From contig NZ_CYSD01000042.1 of assembly GCF_001458415.1 (NCBI RefSeq), forward strand, positions 248,001 through 312,000: a stretch of 64,000 nucleotides of DNA, in the 5' to 3' direction. The translations under genes were made by a program, and so were the position numbers. This document shows positions 19,407-27,106 of the stretch, in pieces (the stretch's first letter is position 1; every line of letters begins with the position of its first letter). The notes beneath the pieces were generated by a model. It made no database searches, was not told the origin of the DNA, and was given only the letters and a program-made list of their open reading frames with translations. Origin of the DNA: Tritonibacter multivorans (GTDB lineage: Bacteria > Pseudomonadota > Alphaproteobacteria > Rhodobacterales > Rhodobacteraceae).

Positions 19407-19535
19407 GCGGTCCTGCGCAGGCCAAGAGAGCGCCAGGCGCGATTTGCGGTTCAATTGGCACGACATGCGACTGAAGTTCCCAAGCGCAGCCCCTATCTTG
19501 ATAGGATCCGAGTTGAACCCCAAAGAGGTGCCCCC

Positions 19536-20498
19536 ATGGCCCGTCACATTCTTCATTGCGATACGGAGACCCTGTCCAAGGATCTCTCTGCTAAGACCTA
19601 TATTGTCACCGGTGCGAACTCGGGCGTGGGGCTGGAAACCACACGTCAGCTCGTCAAACAGGGCGCACATGTGGTTATGGCCTGCCGCCGCGTGGCCGCA
19701 GGCGAGGCCGAAGCCCAGTCTTTTGCCGGGCTCGCGGGCACCTATGAGGTCTCTGAATGTGATCTTGCGGACCTCGCTAGTGTGCGTGGCTTTGTGAACC
19801 GCTTTCTGGCCAGCCACAGCCGCTTGGATGGGCTGATGTGCAATGCCGGCATGGTCGCCATGGGCAACGCCGCAGCCTACACAAAGGACGGGTTTGAGAG
19901 CACAATTGGTGTCAGCTATTTTGGCCACTTCCTGATGATCGAGATGCTGCTCGATACCCTCAAGGCGTCGGCGCCGTCGCGGATTGGCCTGCTGTCGTCC
20001 GTGGTCCACGCGGGCAATCCGAAGAACCGCTATCAGGTCAATCTGGAGGATCTGAACTGGAAAACCCGAAAATACAATGCCTTCACCGCCTATGGTGAGG
20101 CCAAGGTTGCCAATGTCCTCTATGCCATGGAACTGGCGGATCGTCTGCAGGGCACTGGGGTCACCACGGCGTCGATTCACCCCGGCTGGGCGCGGTCCAA
20201 CTTTGGCGGCAATGGGCTGTTGATGCGGGTGATGCGCGTCTTGATGAAACCGTTCCAGTCGCGGTTCACCGATAGCAATGAAACCTCGGCGCAGACCTCT
20301 TTGCATGTGCTGCTGTCCGATGATGCGCCCAATCACAATGGCGCCTATTTCAGCCAGTCGAGCGTTCTGTACCGCGATCCGGGCTGCAAGGATGGCGGCT
20401 GGCCGCTGGCCTCGCCCAACCCCCATGCCACCGATATGACCGCAGCCAAAGCACTGGTGGCAAAATCTTATGGGCTGGTTGGCCTGACCGCAGGCTAG
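19536..20498 (+). CDS. Short-chain dehydrogenase/reductase (protochlorophyllide-reductase/retinol-dehydrogenase type)
   Basis: 320-residue SDR. NAD(P)-binding TGANSGVG, the CRR basic segment after beta2 (which suggests NADP), NAG, and the catalytic YGEAK (YxxxK) are visible. The extended length and the RYQVNLEDLNWKTRKYNAFTAYGEAK segment resemble the light-dependent protochlorophyllide reductase/retinol dehydrogenase branch, but LPOR-specific residues are not evident. The ATG at 19536 has AGAGG eight bases upstream; a longer frame starts at 19455. Substrate unknown. It is convergent with the LysR gene. Confidence 0.85.
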   Translation: MARHILHCDTETLSKDLSAKTYIVTGANSGVGLETTRQLVKQGAHVVMACRRVAAGEAEAQSFAGLAGTYEVSECDLADLASVRGFVNRFLASHSRLDGLMCNAGMVAMGNAAAYTKDGFESTIGVSYFGHFLMIEMLLDTLKASAPSRIGLLSSVVHAGNPKNRYQVNLEDLNWKTRKYNAFTAYGEAKVANVLYAMELADRLQGTGVTTASIHPGWARSNFGGNGLLMRVMRVLMKPFQSRFTDSNETSAQTSLHVLLSDDAPNHNGAYFSQSSVLYRDPGCKDGGWPLASPNPHATDMTAAKALVAKSYGLVGLTAG

Positions 20499-20503
20499 GG
20501 GCC

Positions 20504-21412
20504 TTAGGCCGACAAACCCATCTGTCTGGAGGCCCGTCGCAGGGTTTCGGCCATAAGCGACAGGCCGTCACCGGGCCGGTCGCTGCGGCGCGCAAGAAGC
20601 GCCACATCCCGGTCCGCGTTCACGGCCTCCAGCGGCCGCACCACCACCTCGCTGCGGTGCATGGCATGGCGGCGGGCAAACAGCTCTGGCAGAACGGCAA
20701 CGCCGGCCCCGGTCGCTGCCATCAGCAGCAGGGAATCCATCGACGTCCCTTCGTAATCATCCGACACCTCGCCGCCGCATTCCGCTGCCAGCGCATAGAC
20801 GATCCGCGACAGACGGTGGCTCTGATCCAGCGTCAATAGCCGCCGCCGATCCAGATCTACAGCCCGCGCAGGCCCGTCTTGTGTCGCCAAAGGATCGTCA
20901 ATTGCGACCGCTATCCACAGGCTTTCATTAAACAATCTTTCCTGCTGGGTGTTGGGGTGATCCTCGGGAGTTGAGATGATCAGATCAAACCGCCCCGATG
21001 TCAGGCCGTCTTCCAGATCGCGGGTGTTCTCCTCGCGCACCAACACCCGCAGGCCCGGTTGGGCCGCGTGGATGTCGCGCACCGCCTGCGGCAGAAGATA
21101 AGGTCCGATTGAGGGCAGAACCCCCAATCGCAGTCGCCCTGCAAAGGGCAGGTCTGACGCCATCGCGGCCCGCAGATCCTCCACCTCGCGCAGAATGATC
21201 TGGGCACGGCGGACAAAATCCTCGCCTTTGGCAGTGGTCTGAACGCCCCCCCGGCTGCGGTCAAACAAGCGCACGCCCAAATCGTCTTCGACGGCGGCAA
21301 TCTGCGCCGACAGGCTGGGCTGGCTGACGTTCAGAACATCTGCGGCAAGGCCAAAGCGACCCAGTCGCTGCACCGCGACGATGTATTCGAGCTGACGGAG
21401 CGTAGGGCGCAT
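20504..21412 (-). CDS. LysR-family transcriptional regulator (OxyR-like)
   Basis: 302-residue regulator. The N-terminal winged helix is clear (LRQLEYIVAVQRLGRFGLAA, then SQPSLSAQIAAVEDDLGVRLFDR). A substrate-binding domain follows. RPTLRQLEYIVAV and the domain LRLGVLPSIGPYLLP resemble the OxyR subgroup, but the peroxide-sensing Cys pair is not obvious: a single Cys appears in AAECGGEV. It is divergent from the SbtA-like transporter, with palindromes in the shared 108 bp spacer, so it most likely controls that gene. Confidence 0.9.
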   Translation of the reverse strand: MRPTLRQLEYIVAVQRLGRFGLAADVLNVSQPSLSAQIAAVEDDLGVRLFDRSRGGVQTTAKGEDFVRRAQIILREVEDLRAAMASDLPFAGRLRLGVLPSIGPYLLPQAVRDIHAAQPGLRVLVREENTRDLEDGLTSGRFDLIISTPEDHPNTQQERLFNESLWIAVAIDDPLATQDGPARAVDLDRRRLLTLDQSHRLSRIVYALAAECGGEVSDDYEGTSMDSLLLMAATGAGVAVLPELFARRHAMHRSEVVVRPLEAVNADRDVALLARRSDRPGDGLSLMAETLRRASRQMGLSA

Positions 21413-21415
21413 TGC

Positions 21416-21462
21416 ATAGTCTCAGGCTATGAAAACTTCACAAATATAATATTGGGATTATA
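21416..21462. promoter_or_regulatory. Two inverted repeats in the LysR/SbtA divergent promoter
   Basis: ATAG-N7-CTAT spans 21416-21430 and TATAAT-N6-ATTATA spans 21445-21462. Both have LysR-type T-N11-A geometry, and the second is a perfect 6-bp dyad and AT-rich. They lie in the 108 bp between divergent starts and are therefore candidate binding sites for the adjacent regulator. Confidence 0.55.
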
Positions 21463-21520
21463 CCCAAGCACAAGGCATCAGTCGCGGCGAATTGACCCTT
21501 TGGGACGCCACGAGAGAAAA

Positions 21521-22495
21521 ATGCCCGGAATTCTTGACACTTTGGCCAGCAACCTGCTGGTGCCAACCATCCTGTTCTTCGCCCTTGGCCTGATGGCGGC
21601 CTTTTTGCGCAGTGATCTGTCGATCCCCGAGGGGGCGGCGAAGTTCATGTCGCTCTATCTGCTTTTGGCCATCGGGTTTAAAGGTGGCGCGAGCCTGGCT
21701 GAACACGGGCTTGATATCTCGATCCTCAAAGCCATGCTGGGCGGGATTGCCCTGTCCTTCCTCATTCCTTTTGCCGCCTTTGCGCTGCTGCGGGTGATGA
21801 CACGGCTGAACCCGCTGAATGCGGCGGCGGTGGCGGGGCACTATGGGTCGATCTCGATTGTGACCTTTGTGACGGCGATCAGCCTTCTGGACCTGACCGG
21901 CATGACCCATGACGGCTATATGGTGGCAGTGGCTGCCGCGATGGAAGTCCCCGCGATCCTGTCGGCGCTTTGGCTGGCGCATAAAAAGGGCGGCGAAGGG
22001 GCGGTCAAAGGCGAAGGCAAACTGTGGCGCGACCTGCTGGCGAACGGTTCTATCGTGCTGCTGACGGGGGCCTTTGCCATTGGCGCGGTCACCGGCGGCA
22101 AGGGGATGCAAATGATCGCGCCCTTCATTGTCACGCCGTTCACCGGCATTCTCTGCCTGTTTCTCCTGGACATGGGGCTGTCGGCTGGGCGCAGCCTGCT
22201 CAAGAACCGCCACATGCTGAGCCTTGGCCTCTTTGCCTTTGGCCTGCTGATGCCAATGGTTGGTGCCAGCATGGCTTGGGGAATGGGCACTGTGATTGGC
22301 TTGCAGGGCGGCAGTCTGTTCCTGCTTATGGTGCTGGCGGCCTCGGCCTCCTATATTGCGGTGCCCGCCGCGATGAAAATCGCGCTGCCGCAAGCAGAAA
22401 GCGGGATTTACCTCACCCTCTCGCTGGGTGTCTCCTTCCCGTTCAATATCACCGTAGGTCTGCCGCTCTATCTTTGGCTCGCAACCCTTGGGTAA
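21521..22495 (+). CDS. SbtA-like sodium-dependent bicarbonate transporter
   Basis: 324-residue integral membrane protein with about ten hydrophobic segments in two halves. The first begins PTILFFALGLMAAFLRSDLSIPEGAAKFMSLYLLLAIGFKGG, the typical opening of the SbtA (DUF897) family, and the second half repeats the fold after LANGSIVLLTGAFAIG. A charged cytoplasmic loop (AHKKGGEGAVKGEGKLWRD) separates the halves, as in SbtA. Cyanobacterial SbtA is a Na+/HCO3- symporter; the substrate here is inferred. No SbtB PII-like gene is adjacent. ATG 21521 was chosen because the hydrophobic core starts just after it. Confidence 0.85.
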   Translation: MPGILDTLASNLLVPTILFFALGLMAAFLRSDLSIPEGAAKFMSLYLLLAIGFKGGASLAEHGLDISILKAMLGGIALSFLIPFAAFALLRVMTRLNPLNAAAVAGHYGSISIVTFVTAISLLDLTGMTHDGYMVAVAAAMEVPAILSALWLAHKKGGEGAVKGEGKLWRDLLANGSIVLLTGAFAIGAVTGGKGMQMIAPFIVTPFTGILCLFLLDMGLSAGRSLLKNRHMLSLGLFAFGLLMPMVGASMAWGMGTVIGLQGGSLFLLMVLAASASYIAVPAAMKIALPQAESGIYLTLSLGVSFPFNITVGLPLYLWLATLG

Positions 22496-22497
22496 TA

Positions 22498-22540
22498 AAG
22501 GCGCGCTATAGGGTCGCCGCGCGCCTTGTGTTTCTTTTGG
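22498..22540 (+). terminator. Terminator after the SbtA-like gene
   Basis: Stem AAGGCGCGC / GCGCGCCTT (22498-22506 and 22519-22527) has a 12-base loop and is followed by GTGTTTCTTTT, which is also the start of repeat copy C. Confidence 0.75.
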
Positions 22541-22575
22541 CCCAAAATACTCCGGGGTGCGGGGCAGCGCCCCGC
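22533..22575 (+). repeat. Intergenic repeat element, copy C
   Basis: Core TCTTTTGGCCCAAAATACTC, then CGGGGT and a GCGGGGC-AGC-GCCCCGC hairpin. It lies between two convergent genes (SbtA-like and LOG). Confidence 0.8.
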
Positions 22576-22580
22576 AGCTG

Positions 22581-23144
22581 TCACCGCAGCGCAGAGATTG
22601 CCTCTGCTGCGGTGTCGACCCAGATCAAAGACCGGGCCACATCTGCGCCGGCGAATTCCTCGGCAATGATGTGGTCGATCAGGGCGCGCAACGGGGTCCA
22701 GTACCCATTGATGTTCAGGATCACAATGGGTTTGTCATGCAGCCCCAGCTGGCGCCAGGTGATGGCCTCGAACAGCTCATCCAGCGACCCCATGCCACCG
22801 GGCAGAACAACAACCGCATCGCTGTTATACAGCATGACCTTTTTGCGCTCGTGCATGGTTTCTGTCACAACAAAGGTCGCCAGATCCCGCTTTGCCACTT
22901 CGCGTTTCACCAGATGCTGGGGGATGACACCAAAGGTTTCTCCGCCTGCGTCCTGACAGGCACGGGCAACAGTGCCCATAAGGCCGACATCCCCTGCGCC
23001 ATAGACCAGACGCACGCCAGCCGCTGCGAGCCCCTGACCCAGCGCGGTGGCAGCTTGCGAATAGGCGGGATCCGCCCCAGTGCGGGCACCGCAGTAGACA
23101 CAGACCGAGGCAATTGCGGTTTCAGTAGGGGGGGCTGCTGACAT
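22581..23144 (-). CDS. LOG-family protein (cytokinin riboside 5'-monophosphate phosphoribohydrolase-like)
   Basis: 187-residue Rossmann-fold TIGR00730-type protein. The motif PGGMGSLDELFEAITWRQLG is the family PGGxGTxxE signature, with S in place of T, and VCVYCGARTGADPAY is the usual N-terminus. Characterised members hydrolyse nucleoside monophosphates to base and ribose-5-phosphate. ATG 23144 has AAGG nearby; the frame extends nine codons further. The physiological substrate in bacteria is unsettled. Confidence 0.88.
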   Translation of the reverse strand: MSAAPPTETAIASVCVYCGARTGADPAYSQAATALGQGLAAAGVRLVYGAGDVGLMGTVARACQDAGGETFGVIPQHLVKREVAKRDLATFVVTETMHERKKVMLYNSDAVVVLPGGMGSLDELFEAITWRQLGLHDKPIVILNINGYWTPLRALIDHIIAEEFAGADVARSLIWVDTAAEAISALR

Positions 23145-23285
23145 GGCGTGCCTTTTTCTCTTTGAGACCAATGGGAAAAAACTGAAAGCTTTGACCCGTG
23201 ATAGCCCTATTGCTAGGTTTGCTCAACCGAGCACGGGACAACATCGTGTCGGAAGGGACGGGACGAAGAAAGATCGGAATAGACC

Positions 23286-24956
23286 ATGACGAAGGTTTCG
23301 ACGCCAGGCTGGGCCTGGATGATCGGTGGTGCCGCAGCGGCCGGAGTGAGTGCACTGGCGCTCGGGGTCGGGTATGTGTGGTGGCAGCAGCAGAGCCCCC
23401 CAGTGCCGCTGCCGCAAGTGGAGACGGCTGGAACCACAGCGTCTGTACAGCCGCAACCAGAGGCCCCTCTGGCCGAGGCTGAACCTGTGTCGACGACGGC
23501 CACACCGGATGTGGGGGCGTCCTTGGCTGAGGGCGGGACCGAAGAACAGACGGACCACCAGGAGGCCGCCGCTGCGGCTGTCGCAAGCGGCGCTTCGGCG
23601 GAGACGCCTGCGGCAACGGCGCTTTCTGCGCCGGTCTTGGATGTTGTGCGTGTGGATCCCGAGGGCTCTGCGGTGGTGGCGGGATCTGGTCAGGACGGCA
23701 GCGTCGTGATTGTGCTGCTGGATGACACAGAAGCCAGTCGGGCCGAAATTGGACCTGATGGGGAGTTTGTGATCTTCCTGCCCGTGCCGCCGGGAGAGAA
23801 GGCGCAGGTTCTGAGCCTGCGCGCGGAGCTGGACGGGCAGGCGCGCGCGTCCGAGGACAGTTTCATTCTGGCACCTGTCCCGCAGCCGGCGGTTGAGGTG
23901 ACGGCCATCGCCGAGACTGCGCAGGGCGGGCAAGAGACAACCCAGCCTGCATTGGCGCCGACCGTGACACCGCAACCGCAAGCCGCAATCCAGCAGGCCG
24001 CGGAAGAAACAGGCCAGTCGCAGGGCGCAGAGATTGCGCACTCTGAAGCCGCGACTGGCGAAAGCGCCCCGGTGGAGACTGTTGCCGAAACAGCCGTGGA
24101 AACGGCGCTGGCCCCTGTTGTGGACACAGAGGTGCCACAGGAACCGGTACCCTCCACCCAGGCGGCAGAGCGTGCTGCGGTGCAGGTGGTGCAGGATGTG
24201 GCCACAGGTGAAAGCAAAACAGAAGCCAAACCCGTCGAACCTTCAGGGCCGACAGAATTAACCAGCGCACCAGCAGCTGAAGGCACGGAGGCTCCGGTCA
24301 CCGTCAACGCAGCGCTGGTCGCCTCCGCAGATGCAGAACCCACCGTTCAACTGTCAGAAGCCACGGAGCCAGAGGAGGCTGTGACCCGCGCGCCCGCGGC
24401 CCCGCAGGTTGCCGTGCTCAAAGCGGATGAAACGGGCATTTCGGTCGTGCAGCCAGCGACGCCAGCGGTGCCCGAACTGGTGGGGAAAGTGGTGCTGGAT
24501 ACCATCAGTTACACGCCCGCAGGTGAAGTCCTGCTCAAGGGGCGTTCGCGTCCGGATGCCTTGGTGCGGGTCTATCTGGACAATGCCCCAGTGGCCGAGA
24601 TTTCCAGCGCAGGTGATGGCAGCTGGGATGCCGAACTGTCCGATGTGGTGCCGGGGATCTATACACTGCGTCTGGATGAAATCGAACCAACAGTGGGGCG
24701 TGTGCTGAGCCGGATTGAGACCCCGTTCAAGCGTGAAACCCCTGAAGTTCTGGCCCAAAGCGGTGCAGGGGACGCAACTCCGGATCGGCCGCGATTGCAG
24801 GCGGTGACCGTGCAGCAGGGGGATACGCTCTGGGCGATTTCGGACACGATCTATGGCGATGGTTTGCTGTTTGTGCGTGTCTTTGAGGCCAATCGGGATC
24901 AGATCCGCAATCCGGACCTGATCTATCCCGGGCAGATCTTTAATCTGCCCGAATAA
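23286..24956 (+). CDS. Membrane-anchored LysM protein with Ala/Pro/Glu-rich linker
   Basis: 556 residues. An N-terminal TM anchor (about residues 10-30, WAWMIGGAAAAGVSALALG) is followed by a long low-complexity Ala/Glu/Thr/Pro-rich stretch to about residue 375. A short Ig-like/beta module sits inside it (LDVVRVDPEGSAVVAGSG) and another before the end (GEVLLKGRSRPDALVRVYLDNAP). The C-terminal LysM domain is VTVQQGDTLWAISDTIYGDG...DLIYPGQIFNLP (about 506-556), which binds peptidoglycan. The layout suggests a tether between inner membrane and murein. The linker length is unusual. Confidence 0.85.
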   Translation: MTKVSTPGWAWMIGGAAAAGVSALALGVGYVWWQQQSPPVPLPQVETAGTTASVQPQPEAPLAEAEPVSTTATPDVGASLAEGGTEEQTDHQEAAAAAVASGASAETPAATALSAPVLDVVRVDPEGSAVVAGSGQDGSVVIVLLDDTEASRAEIGPDGEFVIFLPVPPGEKAQVLSLRAELDGQARASEDSFILAPVPQPAVEVTAIAETAQGGQETTQPALAPTVTPQPQAAIQQAAEETGQSQGAEIAHSEAATGESAPVETVAETAVETALAPVVDTEVPQEPVPSTQAAERAAVQVVQDVATGESKTEAKPVEPSGPTELTSAPAAEGTEAPVTVNAALVASADAEPTVQLSEATEPEEAVTRAPAAPQVAVLKADETGISVVQPATPAVPELVGKVVLDTISYTPAGEVLLKGRSRPDALVRVYLDNAPVAEISSAGDGSWDAELSDVVPGIYTLRLDEIEPTVGRVLSRIETPFKRETPEVLAQSGAGDATPDRPRLQAVTVQQGDTLWAISDTIYGDGLLFVRVFEANRDQIRNPDLIYPGQIFNLPE

Positions 24957-25027
24957 TGCGCCAGCAGCGGCGCGCGCAATGACAAGCCTGCGCCTCTGCG
25001 CTACATAAGATAAAAGCCAGTTTCAGG

Positions 25028-25057
25028 GACGCGCCCGCTGCAGGGCGCGTCTTTTTT
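25028..25057 (+). terminator. Terminator after the LysM gene
   Basis: Perfect 9-bp stem GACGCGCCC / GGGCGCGTC with loop GCTGCA, followed directly by TTTTTT. Confidence 0.88.
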
Positions 25058-25127
25058 GCGCAGATTTTTGCACTGGGATTTGGCCCGGTGCCTGCTGAAC
25101 AGCCGCCGAATAGCTAAGGAATTCCAG

Positions 25128-26963
25128 ATGACTGCACCCGCTGAACCAACGCAAGCCGCCACGCCGGAACCCACGGCCCGCCAAGAGCGGGCATCGGGGC
25201 TGCGCGTGTTGCGCCGGGTCTGGCCCTATGTCTGGCCACAATCGCTGCCCTGGATCAAGGCACGGGTTGTTCTTGCGCTGGGGATGCTGGTTCTGGCCAA
25301 GCTGATCGCGCTTTATACGCCGTTCCTTTACAAAGGCGCGGTTGACGCGCTGGCGAAGGAACCCGGCGCCAATATGCTGATGCTGGGCGCGGTGGGGCTG
25401 ACGGTGGCCTATGGCGGGGCGCGGGTGCTGAACATTGGCTTTCAGCAGCTGCGCGATGTGATTTTTGCCCCTGTCACGCAACGGGCGCTGCGGCGGCTGG
25501 CGCTGGAGACCTTTGAACACATCCACCGCATGTCGATGCGCTATCACATCACCCGCAAGACCGGGGGGCTAAGCCGGATCGTTGAGCGCGGCGTGAAGGG
25601 TGTGGAATTTCTGCTGCGGTTTCTTGTGTTGTCGATTGGCCCGCTGGTCTTGGAACTGACCATGGTGGCGATCCTGCTCGCGGTGATTTTTGACATCTGG
25701 TATCTGGTCGCGGTGGTGGTCACGGTCCTTTTGTATGTCTGGTTCACCTTTGCGGTGACCGAGTGGCGGGTGAAGCTGCGGCGCGAAATGAACACCCAGG
25801 ACACGGATGCCAATCAGAAAGCCATCGACAGTCTGCTGAACTATGAAACGGTGAAATACTTCGGCGCGGAAGGGCGCGAGGCGGCGCGTTATGACAGCGC
25901 GATGAAGGGCTATGCACGGGCGGCGTTGAAGACGGCCTATTCGCTGGGGGCGCTGAACTTTGGCCAGAGCCTGATTATCACCGGCGGGTTGATCGCCGTT
26001 ATGGTCATGGCGGCGCGCGGGGTTGAGGCGGGCACCATGACGGTCGGCGATTTTGTTATGGTCAACGCCTATATGATCCAGATCACGGTGCCGCTGAATT
26101 TCCTTGGCACGGTTTACCGCGAAATCCGTCAGAGCCTTGTGGACATGGGGGAAATGTTCGATCTGCTGGGCCAGCCCGCCGATGTGCAGGACAAGGCCGG
26201 AGCGGGTGCACTGCAGGTGACGGGCGGGGAAATCCGTCTGGAGGACGTGCGTTTCGCCTATGAACCCGAACGCGAAATCCTTAAGGGTGTGTCGTTGCAG
26301 GCAGGTGCCGGGCAGACGGTGGCGATTGTCGGCTCTACCGGGTCGGGAAAGTCCACCATCGGGCGGTTGTTGTTCCGCTTTTATGATGTCACCGGGGGGC
26401 GGCTGACCATTGATGGGCAGGATGTGCGGGATGTGACGCAGGACAGCCTGCATGCCGCCATTGGTGTGGTGCCGCAGGACACCGTGCTGTTCAATGACAC
26501 CATCCGCTACAATATTGCCTATGGCCGTGCCGGTGCAACCGAGGCCGAGATTGAGCAGGCCGCGCGGGATGCGCAGATCCATGACTTCATCCTCAGCCTG
26601 CCCGAGGGTTATGACACCACTGTCGGCGAGCGCGGTGTGAAACTGTCGGGGGGCGAAAAACAGCGGGTGGGGATCGCGCGCACGCTGTTGAAGAACCCGC
26701 CCATCCTGCTGCTGGACGAGGCGACCTCGGCGCTGGATACGGACACCGAACAGGAGATCAAGGAAGCGCTGTCGCGTGCCGCGCAGGGGCGGACGGTGAT
26801 CACCATTGCGCACCGCCTGTCGACCATTGCGGAGGCGGATCAGATCGTGGTTCTGGAGCAGGGCGAGATTGCCGAAGTGGGCAACCACGACGCGCTGGTC
26901 GCGCGCGACGGACGTTATGCGCATCTGTGGCAGCGTCAGCAATCAGATCTTGAGGCGGGGTAA
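25128..26963 (+). CDS. ABC exporter, Atm1/ABCB7-like half-transporter
   Basis: 611-residue half-transporter with fused membrane and ATPase domains. The TMD covers about residues 30-330, and the NBD has Walker A GSTGSGKST, a Q-loop (VPQDTVLF), signature LSGGEKQR, Walker B ILLLDEATSALD and an H-loop (AHRLST). The N-terminal cytoplasmic extension and the segment VYREIRQSLVDMGEMFDLL match Atm1-type exporters, which move glutathione-linked sulfur or metal conjugates in homologs. ATG 25128 has TAAGGA upstream. It probably works as a homodimer. Confidence 0.88.
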   Translation: MTAPAEPTQAATPEPTARQERASGLRVLRRVWPYVWPQSLPWIKARVVLALGMLVLAKLIALYTPFLYKGAVDALAKEPGANMLMLGAVGLTVAYGGARVLNIGFQQLRDVIFAPVTQRALRRLALETFEHIHRMSMRYHITRKTGGLSRIVERGVKGVEFLLRFLVLSIGPLVLELTMVAILLAVIFDIWYLVAVVVTVLLYVWFTFAVTEWRVKLRREMNTQDTDANQKAIDSLLNYETVKYFGAEGREAARYDSAMKGYARAALKTAYSLGALNFGQSLIITGGLIAVMVMAARGVEAGTMTVGDFVMVNAYMIQITVPLNFLGTVYREIRQSLVDMGEMFDLLGQPADVQDKAGAGALQVTGGEIRLEDVRFAYEPEREILKGVSLQAGAGQTVAIVGSTGSGKSTIGRLLFRFYDVTGGRLTIDGQDVRDVTQDSLHAAIGVVPQDTVLFNDTIRYNIAYGRAGATEAEIEQAARDAQIHDFILSLPEGYDTTVGERGVKLSGGEKQRVGIARTLLKNPPILLLDEATSALDTDTEQEIKEALSRAAQGRTVITIAHRLSTIAEADQIVVLEQGEIAEVGNHDALVARDGRYAHLWQRQQSDLEAG

Positions 26964-26980
26964 AAGGCGGTCCGTTGGAA

Positions 26981-27023
26981 CGAGGCTCTGCCTCGTGCTC
27001 CGGAGTATTTTGGGCCAAAAGAA
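26981..27023 (-). repeat. Intergenic repeat element, copy D (reverse orientation)
   Basis: Read on the minus strand: TCTTCTTTTGGCCCAAAATA, then CTCCGGAGCA, ending in a CGAGGC-AGA-GCCTCG hairpin. It lies between the convergent ABC exporter and RND genes. Confidence 0.8.
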
Positions 27024-27037
27024 GATTGGCCAAACGG

Positions 27038-27075
27038 AAACGGCCCGGCTGCGGAAGCCGGGCCGTTTCTTTTTA
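27038..27075 (+). terminator. Bidirectional-type terminator between ABC and RND genes
   Basis: Perfect 13-bp stem AAACGGCCCGGCT / AGCCGGGCCGTTT with a 5-base loop. The plus strand ends CTTTTTAA; the minus strand ends in a shorter T-rich stretch. Confidence 0.85.
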
Positions 27076-27106
27076 AGTGGTGTGTCGTTGTTGATATTCC
27101 GCGCGG

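Noticed and set aside
25569-26942. Long minus-strand frame opposite the ABC exporter
   Set aside because: Same cause: antisense shadow of a GC-rich gene. It shows no family features, and the plus strand has intact ABC motifs.
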